Numbered from the stretch's first letter, positions 10,741 through 20,066 are shown. The stretch: DNA of 22,500 bases from Neocallimastix lanati (nom. inval.) (GCA_016946835.1 JACVTC010000017.1:1542501-1565000); one strand, 5' to 3'. Notes: a model not told the origin generated them from the sequence alone. Numbers and translations: made by a program.

Positions 10741-11010
10741 TAATAAATAATAAATAATAAATAATAAATAATAAATAATAAATAATAAATGATAAATAAT
10801 AAATAATAAATATTAAATATTAAATATTAAATAATAAATAATAAATAATAAATAATAAATAATAAATAATAAATAATAAATAATAAATAATAAATAATAA
10901 ATAATAAATAATAAATAATAAATAATAAATAATAAATAATAAATAATTGAATAAATAAATAATAAATAATAAATAATAAATAATTGAATAAATAAATAAT
11001 AAATAATAAA
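10741..11010. repeat. TAATAAA 7-bp minisatellite
   Basis: About 270 bases of a 7-base unit (TAATAAA), interrupted by TATTAAA variants near 10807-10830 and by two TTGAATAAATAA breaks. A related array of the same orientation is at 13320-13480 and the opposite orientation is at about 12520-12960. Confidence 0.85.
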
Positions 11011-11625
11011 TAATTCAATTTTAATATACTATTAAATTTCAAATCCACTTAATTATAATACACTGTAATATATAATAGAAAGTAAAAGTCTTTGGTATCG
11101 AGATATAAATTAAAAATTATTTAATTTATTTATTGACTTTTCATCATAACAATAAGTATAAGAATTTTAAAAAAAAAAAAAAAAGATTTGATTAAAGTAC
11201 TGTTATTATATTATTATTATTATTATTATTATTTTAAATTTATTATCAAAGATATTGATATTAATAATGGATTAATTTTTTTATATAAAATTTAATATGT
11301 AAAAAAAAAAATAATAAATATTATTATAAAAAAAAACAATATTTAAAGCTAGAAAAGTTTTCATAATAGTTAATTATAACATCTTTAAATTTTAAATTAT
11401 TTATCCTACATTAAGAATAATAATTTTTTTTTTTTGTTAGTTAGTTTAACATACTCCTCTAAATTAGTTTCATACATTTAAACGTAGTTCATAATTATCC
11501 TTTTTTATTAAATATTTTTTCCTTAATTTAAGGATTAAAACATTCTTAACTCCTATTGAGTAGATCGTACATTATATATTTATACATATATTTTTTTTCT
11601 TTATTATATGAATTCAACAATTTAA

Positions 11626-11934
11626 TTTACTCCTAAAATAAGTAAATCAGATATTATCATCATCATTATTATTAATTTTTATTATTAATTTTTATTATTA
11701 ATTTTTATTATTAATTTTTATTATTATTTTTTTTTTGGTGTGGATTCAAAAAGATGATTTACTCCTATAAAAAAAGTAAAACAAATAGTAAAAATAAAAA
11801 AAAAAATTTATTTAGGGTGAAGTAATTCAAAAGTAAATTAAAAACTACAAATTAAAATTAAAACTAAAATTAAAAAAAAAAATAAAATAAAATAAAAAAA
11901 AAATTAAAAAATAAAATTTACTAATAGTAAATTT
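11626..11934. repeat. Three TTTACT...AGTAAA dyads
   Basis: Inverted pairs TTTACT/AGTAAA occur at 11626-11646, 11758-11780 and 11914-11934 (the last a perfect 9-bp stem with a 3-base loop). The first two also share TTTACTCCTA. ACTCCT recurs at about 11452 and 11550 without the dyad. The spacing is about 130-155 bases. The repetition may be a decayed tandem element or binding sites. Confidence 0.4.
11673..11725. repeat. Tandem repeat of ATTAATTTTTATT
   Basis: Four near-identical short units (TTATTATTAATTTTT type) in a row. Simple-sequence expansion. Confidence 0.6.
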
Positions 11935-12000
11935 AATTATATAAAGAAAAGAACAAATAAATCATAAATAAATAAAATGATTTCATTAACCAAAAGGATG

Positions 12001-12181
<181 letters not shown>

Positions 12182-12519
12182 TCTTTAATACTAAACATTA
12201 AATTTTATAATTAATTGTTTAAAATTAATAGAAAATAAAATTATTTATTATTTGAAAAATCTTTGGATGAACAATGAATTAATATTTTTTTTTCATTAGT
12301 AGTGAAAAGGTTTATCATTATTTTTTTTTTTATTTGTTATTATATAAAGTTTATCAATATCATTTTTTATTTGTTATTCAATTATTTATTTATTTAATAA
12401 TATTTATTAATATTGGATATTATTTAATAGCAGTAATTATAAATATTTATTAATAATTATTACTTTTTATATTAATTATTGATATTATTTGTATTTTACT
12501 ATTTATTTATATTAAATAT

Positions 12520-12960
12520 TATTATTTATTATTCAATTATTTATTATTTATTATTTATAATTTATTAATAAATACTCTTTTTTATTATTTATTATTTATT
12601 ATTTATTATTTATTAATAATAAATATTTATTAATAAATACTCTTTTTACTATTTATTATTTATTATTTATTAATAATAAATATTTATTAATAAATACTCT
12701 TTTTACTATTTATTATTTATTATTTATTAATAATAAATATTTATTAATAAATACTCTTTTTACTATTTATTATTTATTATTTATTATTTATTATTTATTA
12801 TTTATTATTTATTATTTATTAATAAATACTCTTTTTTATTATTTATTATTTATTATTTATTATTTATTATTTATTATTTATTAATAATAAATATTTATTA
12901 ATAGATACTCTTTTTATTATTTATTATTCAATTATTTATTTATTTATTATTTATTATTTA
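12520..12960. repeat. TTTATTA arrays with a 57-bp higher-order unit
   Basis: The 7-base unit TTTATTA is embedded in a longer repeat containing ATTAATAATAAAT, then ATTTATTAATA, then AATACTCTTTTTACTA. Equivalent points fall at 12612, 12669 and 12726, an exact 57-base period, with diverged copies before and after. The array is the reverse orientation of the TAATAAA arrays on either side. Confidence 0.8.
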
Positions 12961-13319
12961 TTTATTTATTATTCAATTATTATTAATGTTGTGGTTTTTA
13001 TTAATTATTTTTTAATTTTTATTTATTATTATTCAAAATATTCAAATTTTTAAACAAAATGAAATGAATAAAATGACAAATATTTAAATAATATAAACTA
13101 AAGTACAAAAAAAATATTTTTTTCTTTGTTGTTGCCAAAGTTTACACAAAAAATTAAAAAGAATTAAAAAAATTTTTTATGGTTTTTTCTTTCCTTCTTT
13201 TTTTTTTTTTTTTTTTTTTATTGCGTTTATCACATGAATATTAAAATTACCAAATTTGTAATAAATAAATAATAAATATTAAATATTAAATAATAGATAA
13301 TAAATAATAAATAATTAAA

Positions 13320-13480
13320 TAATTAAATAATAAAGTTACTAATAAATAATAAATAATAAATAATAAATAATAAATAATAAATAATAAATGATGAATAATA
13401 AATAATAAATAATAAATAATAAATAATAAATAATAAATAAAATAATTAATAATAAATAATAAATAATAAATAAATAATTT
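13320..13480. repeat. TAATAAA array, second copy with shared leader
   Basis: Begins with a segment (AATTAAATAATAAAGTTACTAATAA type) that also introduces the array near 10620-10650, suggesting the two arrays derive from one ancestral block. Confidence 0.6.
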
Positions 13481-13947
13481 TAATATATTTTTTCATTTCT
13501 TAAAAAATAATTTTAAAAAGACTCCAGAGAGAATAAAGACTGTTAAATATAATTTTTAGTCTTTCAATATATACATATATACATAATTAAATATATATAT
13601 ATAAATAAAAATATAATTATTACTTTTTTTATTTTTATTAATCCTTAAATATATGACGCTAAGTGATAATAAAAAGAGAAAAGTTACTACTTTTTTTGTT
13701 TTATAAAAATAAAAATATAATAATACTAATACTAATACTAATACTAATAATAATAATAAAAATAAAAATATAATACTCATAACAATAATAAAAATATAAT
13801 ACTAATAATAATAATAATAATTAACTATCAGTAGAAAAGACAAATAATACCTTTAATATTGTTCTGTATTAATAATTATTATAAACACTTTATATAAAAT
13901 AAAGTTTTAGAAAAGTACAGTTTCAAAGTATAACAATTAATAAATAA

Positions 13948-13957
13948 ATATATTATG
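13948..13957 (+). repeat. Candidate 10-bp target duplication, left copy
   Basis: ATATATTATG lies directly outside the left end of the foldback element and recurs at 15368-15377 directly outside its right end. A+T-rich 10-mers are common here, so this is supporting rather than conclusive. Confidence 0.5.
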
Positions 13958-14060
13958 GGGGAGGAGCATTTCTCAAAATTTCATTTCGGAAAGTTTCATT
14001 TCGGAAAATTTACATAAAAAGTTTCATTTCGCAAAATTTTTAATAAATAAATAAATTAAT
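13958..14060 (+). repeat. Left inverted end of the foldback element
   Basis: Three good copies of the module TTTCATTTCG(G/C)AAA plus one diverged copy at the tip (GCATTTCTCAAAA), followed by TTTTTAATAAATAAATAA. A spacer ACATAAAAAG splits the second and third good copies. Confidence 0.75.
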
Positions 14061-14515
14061 AATAAAATAAATAAATAATATATAAAATTTAAATAAAAAA
14101 CTAAATAAATAAAAATAAATATATAAAACTATAATAAATAAATAAATTTTAAAATTAAATTTTTAAAAAAAAAATATACATATATATATGGACATATATA
14201 AAATATACATTATATAATAATAAATATTCATTAGAATTAACGCTTTAAAAAAATAAAATATTTTATCATATGTTTTAAACGTTTTATAATTTTTTAAAAT
14301 ATATATAAGAATTTTATATATATATGAAAAAAATAAGTATTAATAATTTAAAAGATGTAAAGGATAATAATTTAAAATATAATTGTTAAATTTAAAATAT
14401 AATTATTAAAAAAAAATATTAAAAAATAATATTTAAATAATTAATTGATCATTTTACACTTTTTAAGTCCTTGCGCAGTATTTTAAAAATCTTAAATTGC
14501 TAATAAATTTTTTTC

Positions 14516-14555
<40 letters not shown>

Positions 14556-14619
14556 TGAGGACATCATAAAAAAGGGAGTTAAAAGTAGCACAAAATTAGG
14601 ATGATTTTAGGTGGTATCT

Positions 14620-15190
14620 ATTTTTTTATTTTATATTTTATATTTTATATTTTATATTTTTTATTTTTTATTTTATATTTTTTATTTTTATTTTATATTT
14701 TATATTTTATATTTTATATTTTTTTTTATTTTATATTTTATATTTTATATTTTTATTTTATATTTTTTATATTTTTATTTATTTATTTTTATTTTTTATT
14801 TTATATTTTATATTTTATATTTTTTATTTTTTATTTTATATTTTTATTTTTTATTTTATATTTTTATTTTTTATTTTTTTTTATTTTTTTTTATTTTTTT
14901 TTATTTTTTATTTTATATTTTTTATTTTTATTTTTTATTTTTTTTTATTTTTTATTTTATATATATATATATATTTTTTTTTATTTTTTATTTTTATTTT
15001 ATATTTTATATTTTATATTTTTTATTTTTTATTTTATATATATATTTTTTTTTATTTTATATTTTTATATTTTATATTTTAAATTTTATATTTTTATATT
15101 TTATATTTTATATTTTATATTTTATATTTTATATTTTTTTTTTATTTTTTATTTTTTATTTTATATTTTTTATTTTATATTTTATAATTC
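14620..15190. repeat. TTTTATA repeat filling the element interior
   Basis: About 570 bases of TTTTATA and TTTTTTA units. Two overlapping plus frames here give only Phe/Tyr/Ile/Leu strings with no other residues, which marks them as repeat translation. The repeat stops at the inner edge of the right inverted end. Confidence 0.85.
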
Positions 15191-15239
15191 TTTTTTTTTT
15201 TTATTTTTTTATTATTTATTTATTTATTTATTTTATTAT

Positions 15240-15367
15240 TTATTTATCTATTTATTAAAATTTTGCGAAATGAAACTTTTCCGAAATGAAATTTTTGCGA
15301 AATGACACAAAAAATTTTGCGAAATGAAACTTTTCCGAAATGAATTTTTGCGAAATGACACACACTC
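15240..15367 (-). repeat. Right inverted end with a 53-bp internal duplication
   Basis: Six modules in the order GCGAAATG, CCGAAATG, GCGAAATG, twice over. The block starting at 15258 is repeated from about 15311 with only small differences, a tandem duplication of about 53 bases that the left end lacks. Every third module ends in ACACA instead of AAA. Confidence 0.75.
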
Positions 15368-15377
15368 ATATATTATG
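15368..15377 (+). repeat. Candidate 10-bp target duplication, right copy
   Basis: ATATATTATG, identical to 13948-13957. Confidence 0.5.
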
Positions 15378-15427
15378 TATAAATACATGTGACATCATAT
15401 GTTATAATAAATTTATGTGTATGTACA

Positions 15428-15485
15428 TTTTTATATAGATATACAATTATTATATAATAATCTTGATTGTTTAACAATAATAATA
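15428..15485 (+). repeat. Left arm of inverted repeat around the retrotransposon
   Basis: Matches the reverse complement of 20624-20686. The core 15438-15471 is a 34-base exact match; flanks match with 1-2 base gaps on each side. It lies 20 bases left of the 5' LTR. Confidence 0.8.
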
Positions 15486-15504
15486 ATAATAGTATAATAA
15501 TAAT

Positions 15505-15762
15505 TGTTATAATATTAATAAATTTTAATATATTAATTTATATTTTATTTTTTTATATAATTATTATTTTATGTATGATTAACATTATTTATGTTAATAT
15601 CATTCTTTTATGTAAATAACTTATTTCTTATTTTTATGTAAATCATGAAATCATTTAATTAAATTTAGTATATATATTTCACCTGATTATTTTTATTTTA
15701 ATCTTAGACTTGTTTATATTAAATATATTAATAAATAAATAAAATTAAATATATACATAACA
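15505..15762 (+). repeat. 5' LTR
   Basis: 258 bases, TG...CA ends. Compared with the 3' LTR it has a 9-base extra AATATTAAT near its start, one extra T in a T run, four substitutions, and 4 extra bases near its end (ATATACATAACA against ATATAACA). Confidence 0.93.
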
Positions 15763-15785
15763 ACAGATTAAGAGTCTCAGCTCTA
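15763..15785 (+). promoter_or_regulatory. Primer binding site complementary to lysine tRNA (CUU) anticodon arm
   Basis: Directly after the LTR, ACAGATTAAGAGTCTCAGCT and the following CTA are the reverse complement of TAGAGC-TGAGACTCTTAATCT. From memory, eukaryotic tRNA-Lys with anticodon CUU reads UAGAGC-A-UGAGACUCUUAAUCU over the D-stem end and anticodon arm, so the match is broken only by one missing base at position 26. A match to an internal part rather than to the tRNA 3' end implies priming by a 5' half-tRNA cleaved in or near the anticodon arm, as known for Drosophila copia (initiator Met half-tRNA) and some yeast elements. Confidence 0.7.
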
Positions 15786-15823
15786 GAAAAGAAAGAAATT
15801 AATACTAATTAATATTTTAAATA

Positions 15824-16600
15824 ATGAATGATAATAATAGTAATTATTCATTAAAAGAAAATAATGTCCGCCTGACAGGGGACAATTTTGAAGTATGGTA
15901 CACACAATAATCTATGATGTACTATACATTAATAATTTAAATAATTACATTGATAAAGATGTACTTAAAGAACTAGAAGAAAAAAAATTCTAATTCAGAT
16001 GAATTAGAAAATGCGAAAAGAGAAAATAAGAAGGCAAGGCTTTTTATTTTAAATTCTATAGGCTCTGACATTATAAAGGATGTCATAAAATTAGAATCTG
16101 CGTATTCTATAATAAAGTACCTTAAAGGAGAATACGGAGAAAGTGAAACGGATATGACTTTATTGTGCTAAAAAGATAGCTGATTTAAAAGTAAAAACCA
16201 TAAAAGATATTCCAAAAATATTTAACAAAGTTAGATAATATTTTTGAAAATATGAAAAAATCAAAGTTTCCCATATCAGATAAGGAAAAATTAAAATATG
16301 CTTACAATACATTTCCTCCCGGATTTAGGAGTAAATTTGAATTCAACGTTAACGAAACCTATAAACAACTGTGTGAAAGAATAAAATATAATATAACCAT
16401 GAAATCTTATGCCAGCGAATGGAACAATAATAATGAAGATACTAACTCAAATAAATCCGATGATGACACAAAATCAATAAACTTTATCAATAAAATTAAT
16501 AATCCATCCATTACTAATGAAAATTTGATGTTAAAACACAAAAATACACGTGTTCTTAAACAGTTAAATACAATAAAATATTTATTCAATACCAATAATT
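15824..16600 (+). pseudogene. gag region (broken)
   Basis: ATG at 15824 starts MNDNNSNYSLKENNVRLTGD, followed by NFEVWYTQ: the Leu-x-Gly-x-Asn-Phe-x-x-Trp pattern that opens copia-type Gag proteins. A TAA at 15908-15910 and shifts near 15930, 15985 (A8 run), 16163 and 16215 break the frame, but the pieces continue one another: KDVLKELEEKK, ARLFILNSIGSDIIKDVIK, YLKGEYGESETDM, IADLKVKTIKDIP, KYLTKLDNIFENMKKSKFP. From 16252 the frame is open to 16992 and carries the gag end (LPPGF-like FPPGFRSKF at about 16312-16338). No CCHC zinc knuckle is visible before the protease, which is unusual for this class. Gag would form the particle that packages the element RNA. Confidence 0.8.
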
Positions 16601-16992
16601 ATAATAAGGACGAATGGTTATATGATAGTGGTGCTGGTGAACATACAACTAATAATAAAAGTATATTACGAAATTTTAAAAATGAAAAAATAAATCTAAG
16701 TTGTGCTAACGGAACCAAATGTACTTTTGATGGCTATGGAGAAACAATTTTAAATATAAATAATTACAAAATAAAATTAAATCGTGTTCTGTACTCAAAA
16801 GATGTAACTAAAAATATGATTAGTGGTATAGAATTAGCTAAAATTGGAATAAAGGTTATTATTGAAGAAATAAATAACAATGTTATTCTAAAAATGCTAG
16901 ATAAAAATTATAAAACAATCGCATCATTTCAAGCTAATAAAAGAAATGAAGTAAATTTCACTAATGTTCAAAATAAAAAAAATATGAAATAA
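16600..16992 (+). pseudogene. Aspartic protease region
   Basis: Inside the open frame that ends at 16992, the sequence EWLYDSGAGEHTT (codons from 16612) matches the copia protease active site W-x-x-D-S-G-A. The catalytic Asp codon is at 16624. Following segments (LSCANGTKCTFDGYGETIL, then LNRVLYSKDVTKNMISG) match the family pattern of a conserved Gly-rich turn and a VLYxPxxxxNLIS-like stretch. The enzyme cleaves the polyprotein. This part itself is intact; the TAA at 16990-16992 cuts it from the integrase, which lies in another frame. Confidence 0.85.
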
Positions 16993-17012
16993 GTAATAAT
17001 AGAAATAATATT

Positions 17013-17890
17013 ATGGCTATGCAAAATTTTAATAATTACCAAGAACTTCTTTGGCATAGAAGAATTGGTCATTATTATAATGAGGATATGCAAAAGTATT
17101 TACAAGAACATGGTATAAATAATCATAATTGTTGTGATGAATGTAAAATAACAAAAATGAAAAGAAAATCACACAATAGAATTACTCCCAAAGCTTCTTA
17201 TATCCTCGAAGTAATACTTTCTGATATTATTGGGCCAATAAATAAATCTTTTACTGGAAAAAAGGTTTATTTTAACTTTTATTGATGATTTTAGTAGAAA
17301 AAGTTGGATATTCCTACTAAAAAGTAAATCTGAAGTCATAGATACTATTATTGAAGGTTTTAAATTCTTAAATAATAACAATAATAACTATAAAATTAAA
17401 AATTTTCAAATCAGATCAAGGACGTGAATTTGATAACAAGAAAATTAAAAATTTCTGTAAAGAAAATGGTATTTTAAAGGTATTTTCTCCTCCTTACAAC
17501 CCTGAAAATAATGGAATTGCAGAGAGATTTAATCAAACTCTAATCTCCTGTACAAAAACAATATTATATTGGAGTGGATTAAGTGAAAATTTTTGGGATT
17601 TTGCTGTAACTTACGCTAACTATGTTTACAACAAAGTACCACAACCACATAGAAGCATTAATAATAAAATCCCTGATGAAATATTTTTCAATAAAAAATC
17701 AAATATTAAATATTTACGTGTATATGGATGCATTAGTTTATTACAAAATTTTTGATCAAAATAAATCTAAATTTTCACCAAATTCTCGTAAAGGAACATT
17801 TTTGGGATTTAGTTGAACAATCGAATTGTTATATTATAATGGATTATGAAAATTACAAAATACATAAAGTTAGAGAAATTCACTGCTTGG
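17013..17890 (+). pseudogene. Integrase (HHCC zinc domain and DD35E core), frame-broken
   Basis: Starts with the gag-pre-integrase zinc domain: ELLWHRRIGH, then NCCDECK, giving H-x4-H and C-x2-C. The catalytic core has Asp in SDIIGP (codon 17223), Asp in SDQGREF (17414) and Glu in NGIAERFNQTL (17522). The second Asp and the Glu are exactly 36 codons apart, a DD35E triad. Downstream FWDFAVTYANYVYNKVPQP and FSPNSRKGTFLGFS match the copia integrase C-terminal side. Shifts lie near 17270, 17400, 17750 and 17815. The enzyme would insert cDNA into the genome; all catalytic residues remain but no single protein can carry them. Confidence 0.9.
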
Positions 17891-18940
17891 AAGATACTCC
17901 AGCCAACCTTAAATTATCAAATGATAATAAAAATCGATATGGGGATCCAAATTTCTTCCAATTCTATTTTAATTTTACCAATTTTATTGGTTATAATCCT
18001 AATAATTTAACCATAAATAATAATAAAAATAATAATCAAAATAATTCAAATGAGGAAATTTTCTATGACATTCCTGACGATGGTAGTGATTATCCGTCAA
18101 CTATTTCCTTACCAAATTCCAATCAAAACAATCAAAATAAGACACCACCTAATAACTCTTTCGGAAATAAACAAAATATTGAAAAAAACGACTAAATTTG
18201 ATAGTCAAAACATAGAGAAATCACAAAATATAAATACAACTGAAAATTTTTCAAAATTTAAAAAATGATGAAATTATTCAAAATAAAAATTTTTTCAAAT
18301 TCTGAAAAAAATATAAACATAACTTTATTATATAATGAAAATGACAAAAATTTAATTGCCAATAAAAATCAAACTTTAATTAATAATGAAAATATTAAAA
18401 ATTTAAATGAAAAATTTAATGAAACTTTAAATAATAATAAATTCGAAGATAATATTAAGTCGAATATATTAAATAATAATAAAGAAAATAATATTGATGA
18501 ATATTCTAACATATATTATCAAAAATAATAATACTCAATTAACTGATACAATTAATAATACAAATTCTATATCATTAAGAAATAATAATATATTACAAAA
18601 CAATAATAATATACACAATAATAAAATTAATAAAAGTAAAACGTTAAAAGAAATTATTACTCCAAATGTAAACAAAAAGTCCACTTTTAGCAGTAATATT
18701 AAAAAAAAAATAATTATTGAAAATAACAATGTTCCCAATCAATCACATAAATTTAATTATTGGACCTATAGAATGAATTTACCAAATTTATCAAAAAAAG
18801 CAATAATTTAAAAATTTTAAATAAAAATAATTTAATTAAAAATAATTATGATGAAAGAACATCATCAAATAATAAAAATAATTATTTTATTAATCATAAT
18901 TTAAATTCAAATATTTTAAAAAGAAAAAAAAATCCAGTAT
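17890..18940 (+). pseudogene. Long Asn-rich linker between integrase and RNase H
   Basis: About 1050 bases translating in several frames to Asn/Lys/Ile-rich sequence, with an acidic stretch (EEIFYDIPDDGSDYP) near 18050 and a basic one (KSTFSSNIKKKIII) near 18680. Copia elements usually have a variable linker here, then the reverse transcriptase. None of the usual RT landmarks (KWVFK-like start, YKARLVAKG, YGLKQ, YxDD) can be read in any plus frame. Frame changes are near 18185, 18255-18300, 18525 and 18810. Confidence 0.7.
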
Positions 18941-19802
18941 TTTTTATAAAATTCAAAATGCGAATCAATTAATTATATATTAGGAATTAAAATTGAAAAG
19001 AACAATTTCAATTATTCAATTTCTCAAAAACATCTTATTAACATCATTTTAAATAAATTCAATATTAATAATATGAGAAAAGTTACAACTCCATGCGTTG
19101 GAGATAATATTATTTCTGAGAATAATGATCCATTTGATAAAACAACATATAAAAGCGCTATTGGTATGCTAATATTCTTATCCAAAGCGACCAGACCGGA
19201 CATCTCTTTTGCCGAACACAAAGCCGCCAGAAATTCGGAAAATCCTATAATGACCGATTGGAGAAAAGTAGAAAACATCTTGAAATATTTGAACAGCACT
19301 ATAGATTACAAGATAACTTATGATGGTCAAGGAAACATAGTTGCTTATGATTCTGATTCTGATTTTGCTGGAGACATTAAAGACAGAAAATCAACTTCTG
19401 GACATATTATTCTTTTAGGAAATAATCCAATCTCTTGGATGTCTAAAAAACAGTCTATAGTTGCTACCTCAACCGCTGAAGCAGAATATATTAGTGCTTC
19501 CCAAATGCATCAAGAAATTATTATGGATCAAGAATATTCTTTTTGAATTAATAAGGATTTAATAAACCAATAACTATTTTTACTGATAATAATGCATGTA
19601 AAATTTCTATGAAAAAATGGTGATTTAAATCCTAAATTAAAACATATATCAATTAAATATCACTTTAATGTAGACAACATTAAGAAGAAAATAGTTGAAT
19701 TAAAACACATTGAAAGCTCTGAAAACTTAGCAGATATTTTTAACAAAAGTCACTAATGGAAACAAAATAAAATCCTTCGCAAATATAATTTTTAATAATT
19801 AA
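18941..19802 (+). pseudogene. Reverse-transcriptase C-terminal remnant plus RNase H
   Basis: Coding resumes near 18955 with KCESINYILGIKIEKN, the stretch that follows the YxDD motif by a few dozen residues in copia RTs, so the catalytic palm is missing. Then come AIGMLIFLSKATRPDISFA (connection) and RNase H: Asp in YDSDSDFAGD, DRKSTSGHI, ISWMSKKQ, Glu in TSTAEAEYISAS, all in the open frame ending at 19546. After a shift, IFTDNNACKISM carries the third Asp; after another (about 19620), LKHISIKYHFNV and ENLADIFNK complete the domain, ending at TAA 19800-19802. RNase H would remove RNA from the RNA:DNA hybrid. The palm appears to have been deleted cleanly near 18935-18960. Confidence 0.85.
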
Positions 19803-19810
19803 AAATTACA

Positions 19811-19822
19811 TTTGAGGGGGAG
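19811..19822 (+). promoter_or_regulatory. Polypurine tract
   Basis: TTTGAGGGGGAG ends exactly where the 3' LTR starts with TGTTAT. This is the usual priming site for plus-strand DNA. It is one of few G runs in the window. Confidence 0.9.
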
Positions 19823-20066
19823 TGTTATAAATTTTAATATATTAATTTATATTTTATTTTTTATATAATTATTATTTTATGTATGATTAACATTATTTAT
19901 GTTAATATCATTCTTTTATGTAAATAACTTATTTCTTATTTTTATGTAAATCACGAAATCATTTGATTAAATTTAGTATATATATTTCACCTGATTATTT
20001 TTATTTTAATCTCAGACTTGTTTATATTAAATATATTAATAAATTAATAAAATTAAATATATAACA
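19823..20066 (+). repeat. 3' LTR
   Basis: 244 bases, TGTTATAAAT...ATATAACA, nearly identical to 15505-15762. See the 5' LTR for the differences. Confidence 0.93.

Larger units (their letters stand above)
13958..15367. mobile_element. Foldback/MITE-like element with modular inverted ends
   Basis: A 1410-base unit with complementary ends. The left end (13958-14060) and right end (about 15240-15367) are inverted copies: G-rich tip, CATTTC, then repeated TTTCATTTCGSAAAA modules, then a TAATAAATAAATAA edge. Tips are GGGGAGGAG-CATTTC on the left and, read inward, GAGTGTGTGTCATTTC on the right. A 10-base direct repeat flanks the element. The interior has no credible gene: A+T spacer, a 35-base A tract (14519-14553), a short unique patch (14554-14615) and about 570 bases of TTTTATA repeat. 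Long modular inverted ends starting with G and a 9-10 bp duplication are known of Mutator-like and foldback elements; that assignment is inference. It is non-autonomous and would need a transposase encoded elsewhere. Confidence 0.7.
15505..20066 (+). mobile_element. Ty1/copia-order LTR retrotransposon, defective
   Basis: A 4.56-kb element bounded by direct LTRs beginning TGTTAT and ending ATAACA, with ATAAT on both outer sides (15500-15504 and 20067-20071) as a possible 5-bp target duplication. Order inside: primer site, gag, aspartic protease, integrase, an Asn-rich linker, RNase H, purine tract, LTR. Integrase before RNase H is the Ty1/copia order, opposite to Ty3/gypsy. The reading frame is broken about fifteen times and the reverse-transcriptase core with its YxDD motif is absent, so it cannot transpose by itself. 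The LTRs differ at about 4 positions plus three small gaps over 244 bases, which suggests a fairly recent insertion. The dictyostelid LTR elements I know of (Skipper, DGLT-A) are described as gypsy-type, so a copia-type element is noteworthy. Confidence 0.92.

Noticed and set aside
10741-11010. CRISPR-like array
   Set aside because: The unit is only 7 bases with no unique spacers; it is a minisatellite.
13950-13960. Possible snRNA/class I RNA upstream element (CCCATAA on the minus strand)
   Set aside because: It coincides with the end of the foldback element, and no recognisable RNA follows at the usual distance.
14601-15305. Two long overlapping plus-strand frames of 215 and 234 codons
   Set aside because: Only Phe, Tyr, Ile and Leu, produced by the TTTTATA repeat. 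The longer one simply runs into the inverted end.
18535-18738. Minus-strand 67-codon hydrophobic frame inside the retrotransposon
   Set aside because: Antisense of the Asn-rich linker; Leu/Ile runs arise from reversed AAT codons.
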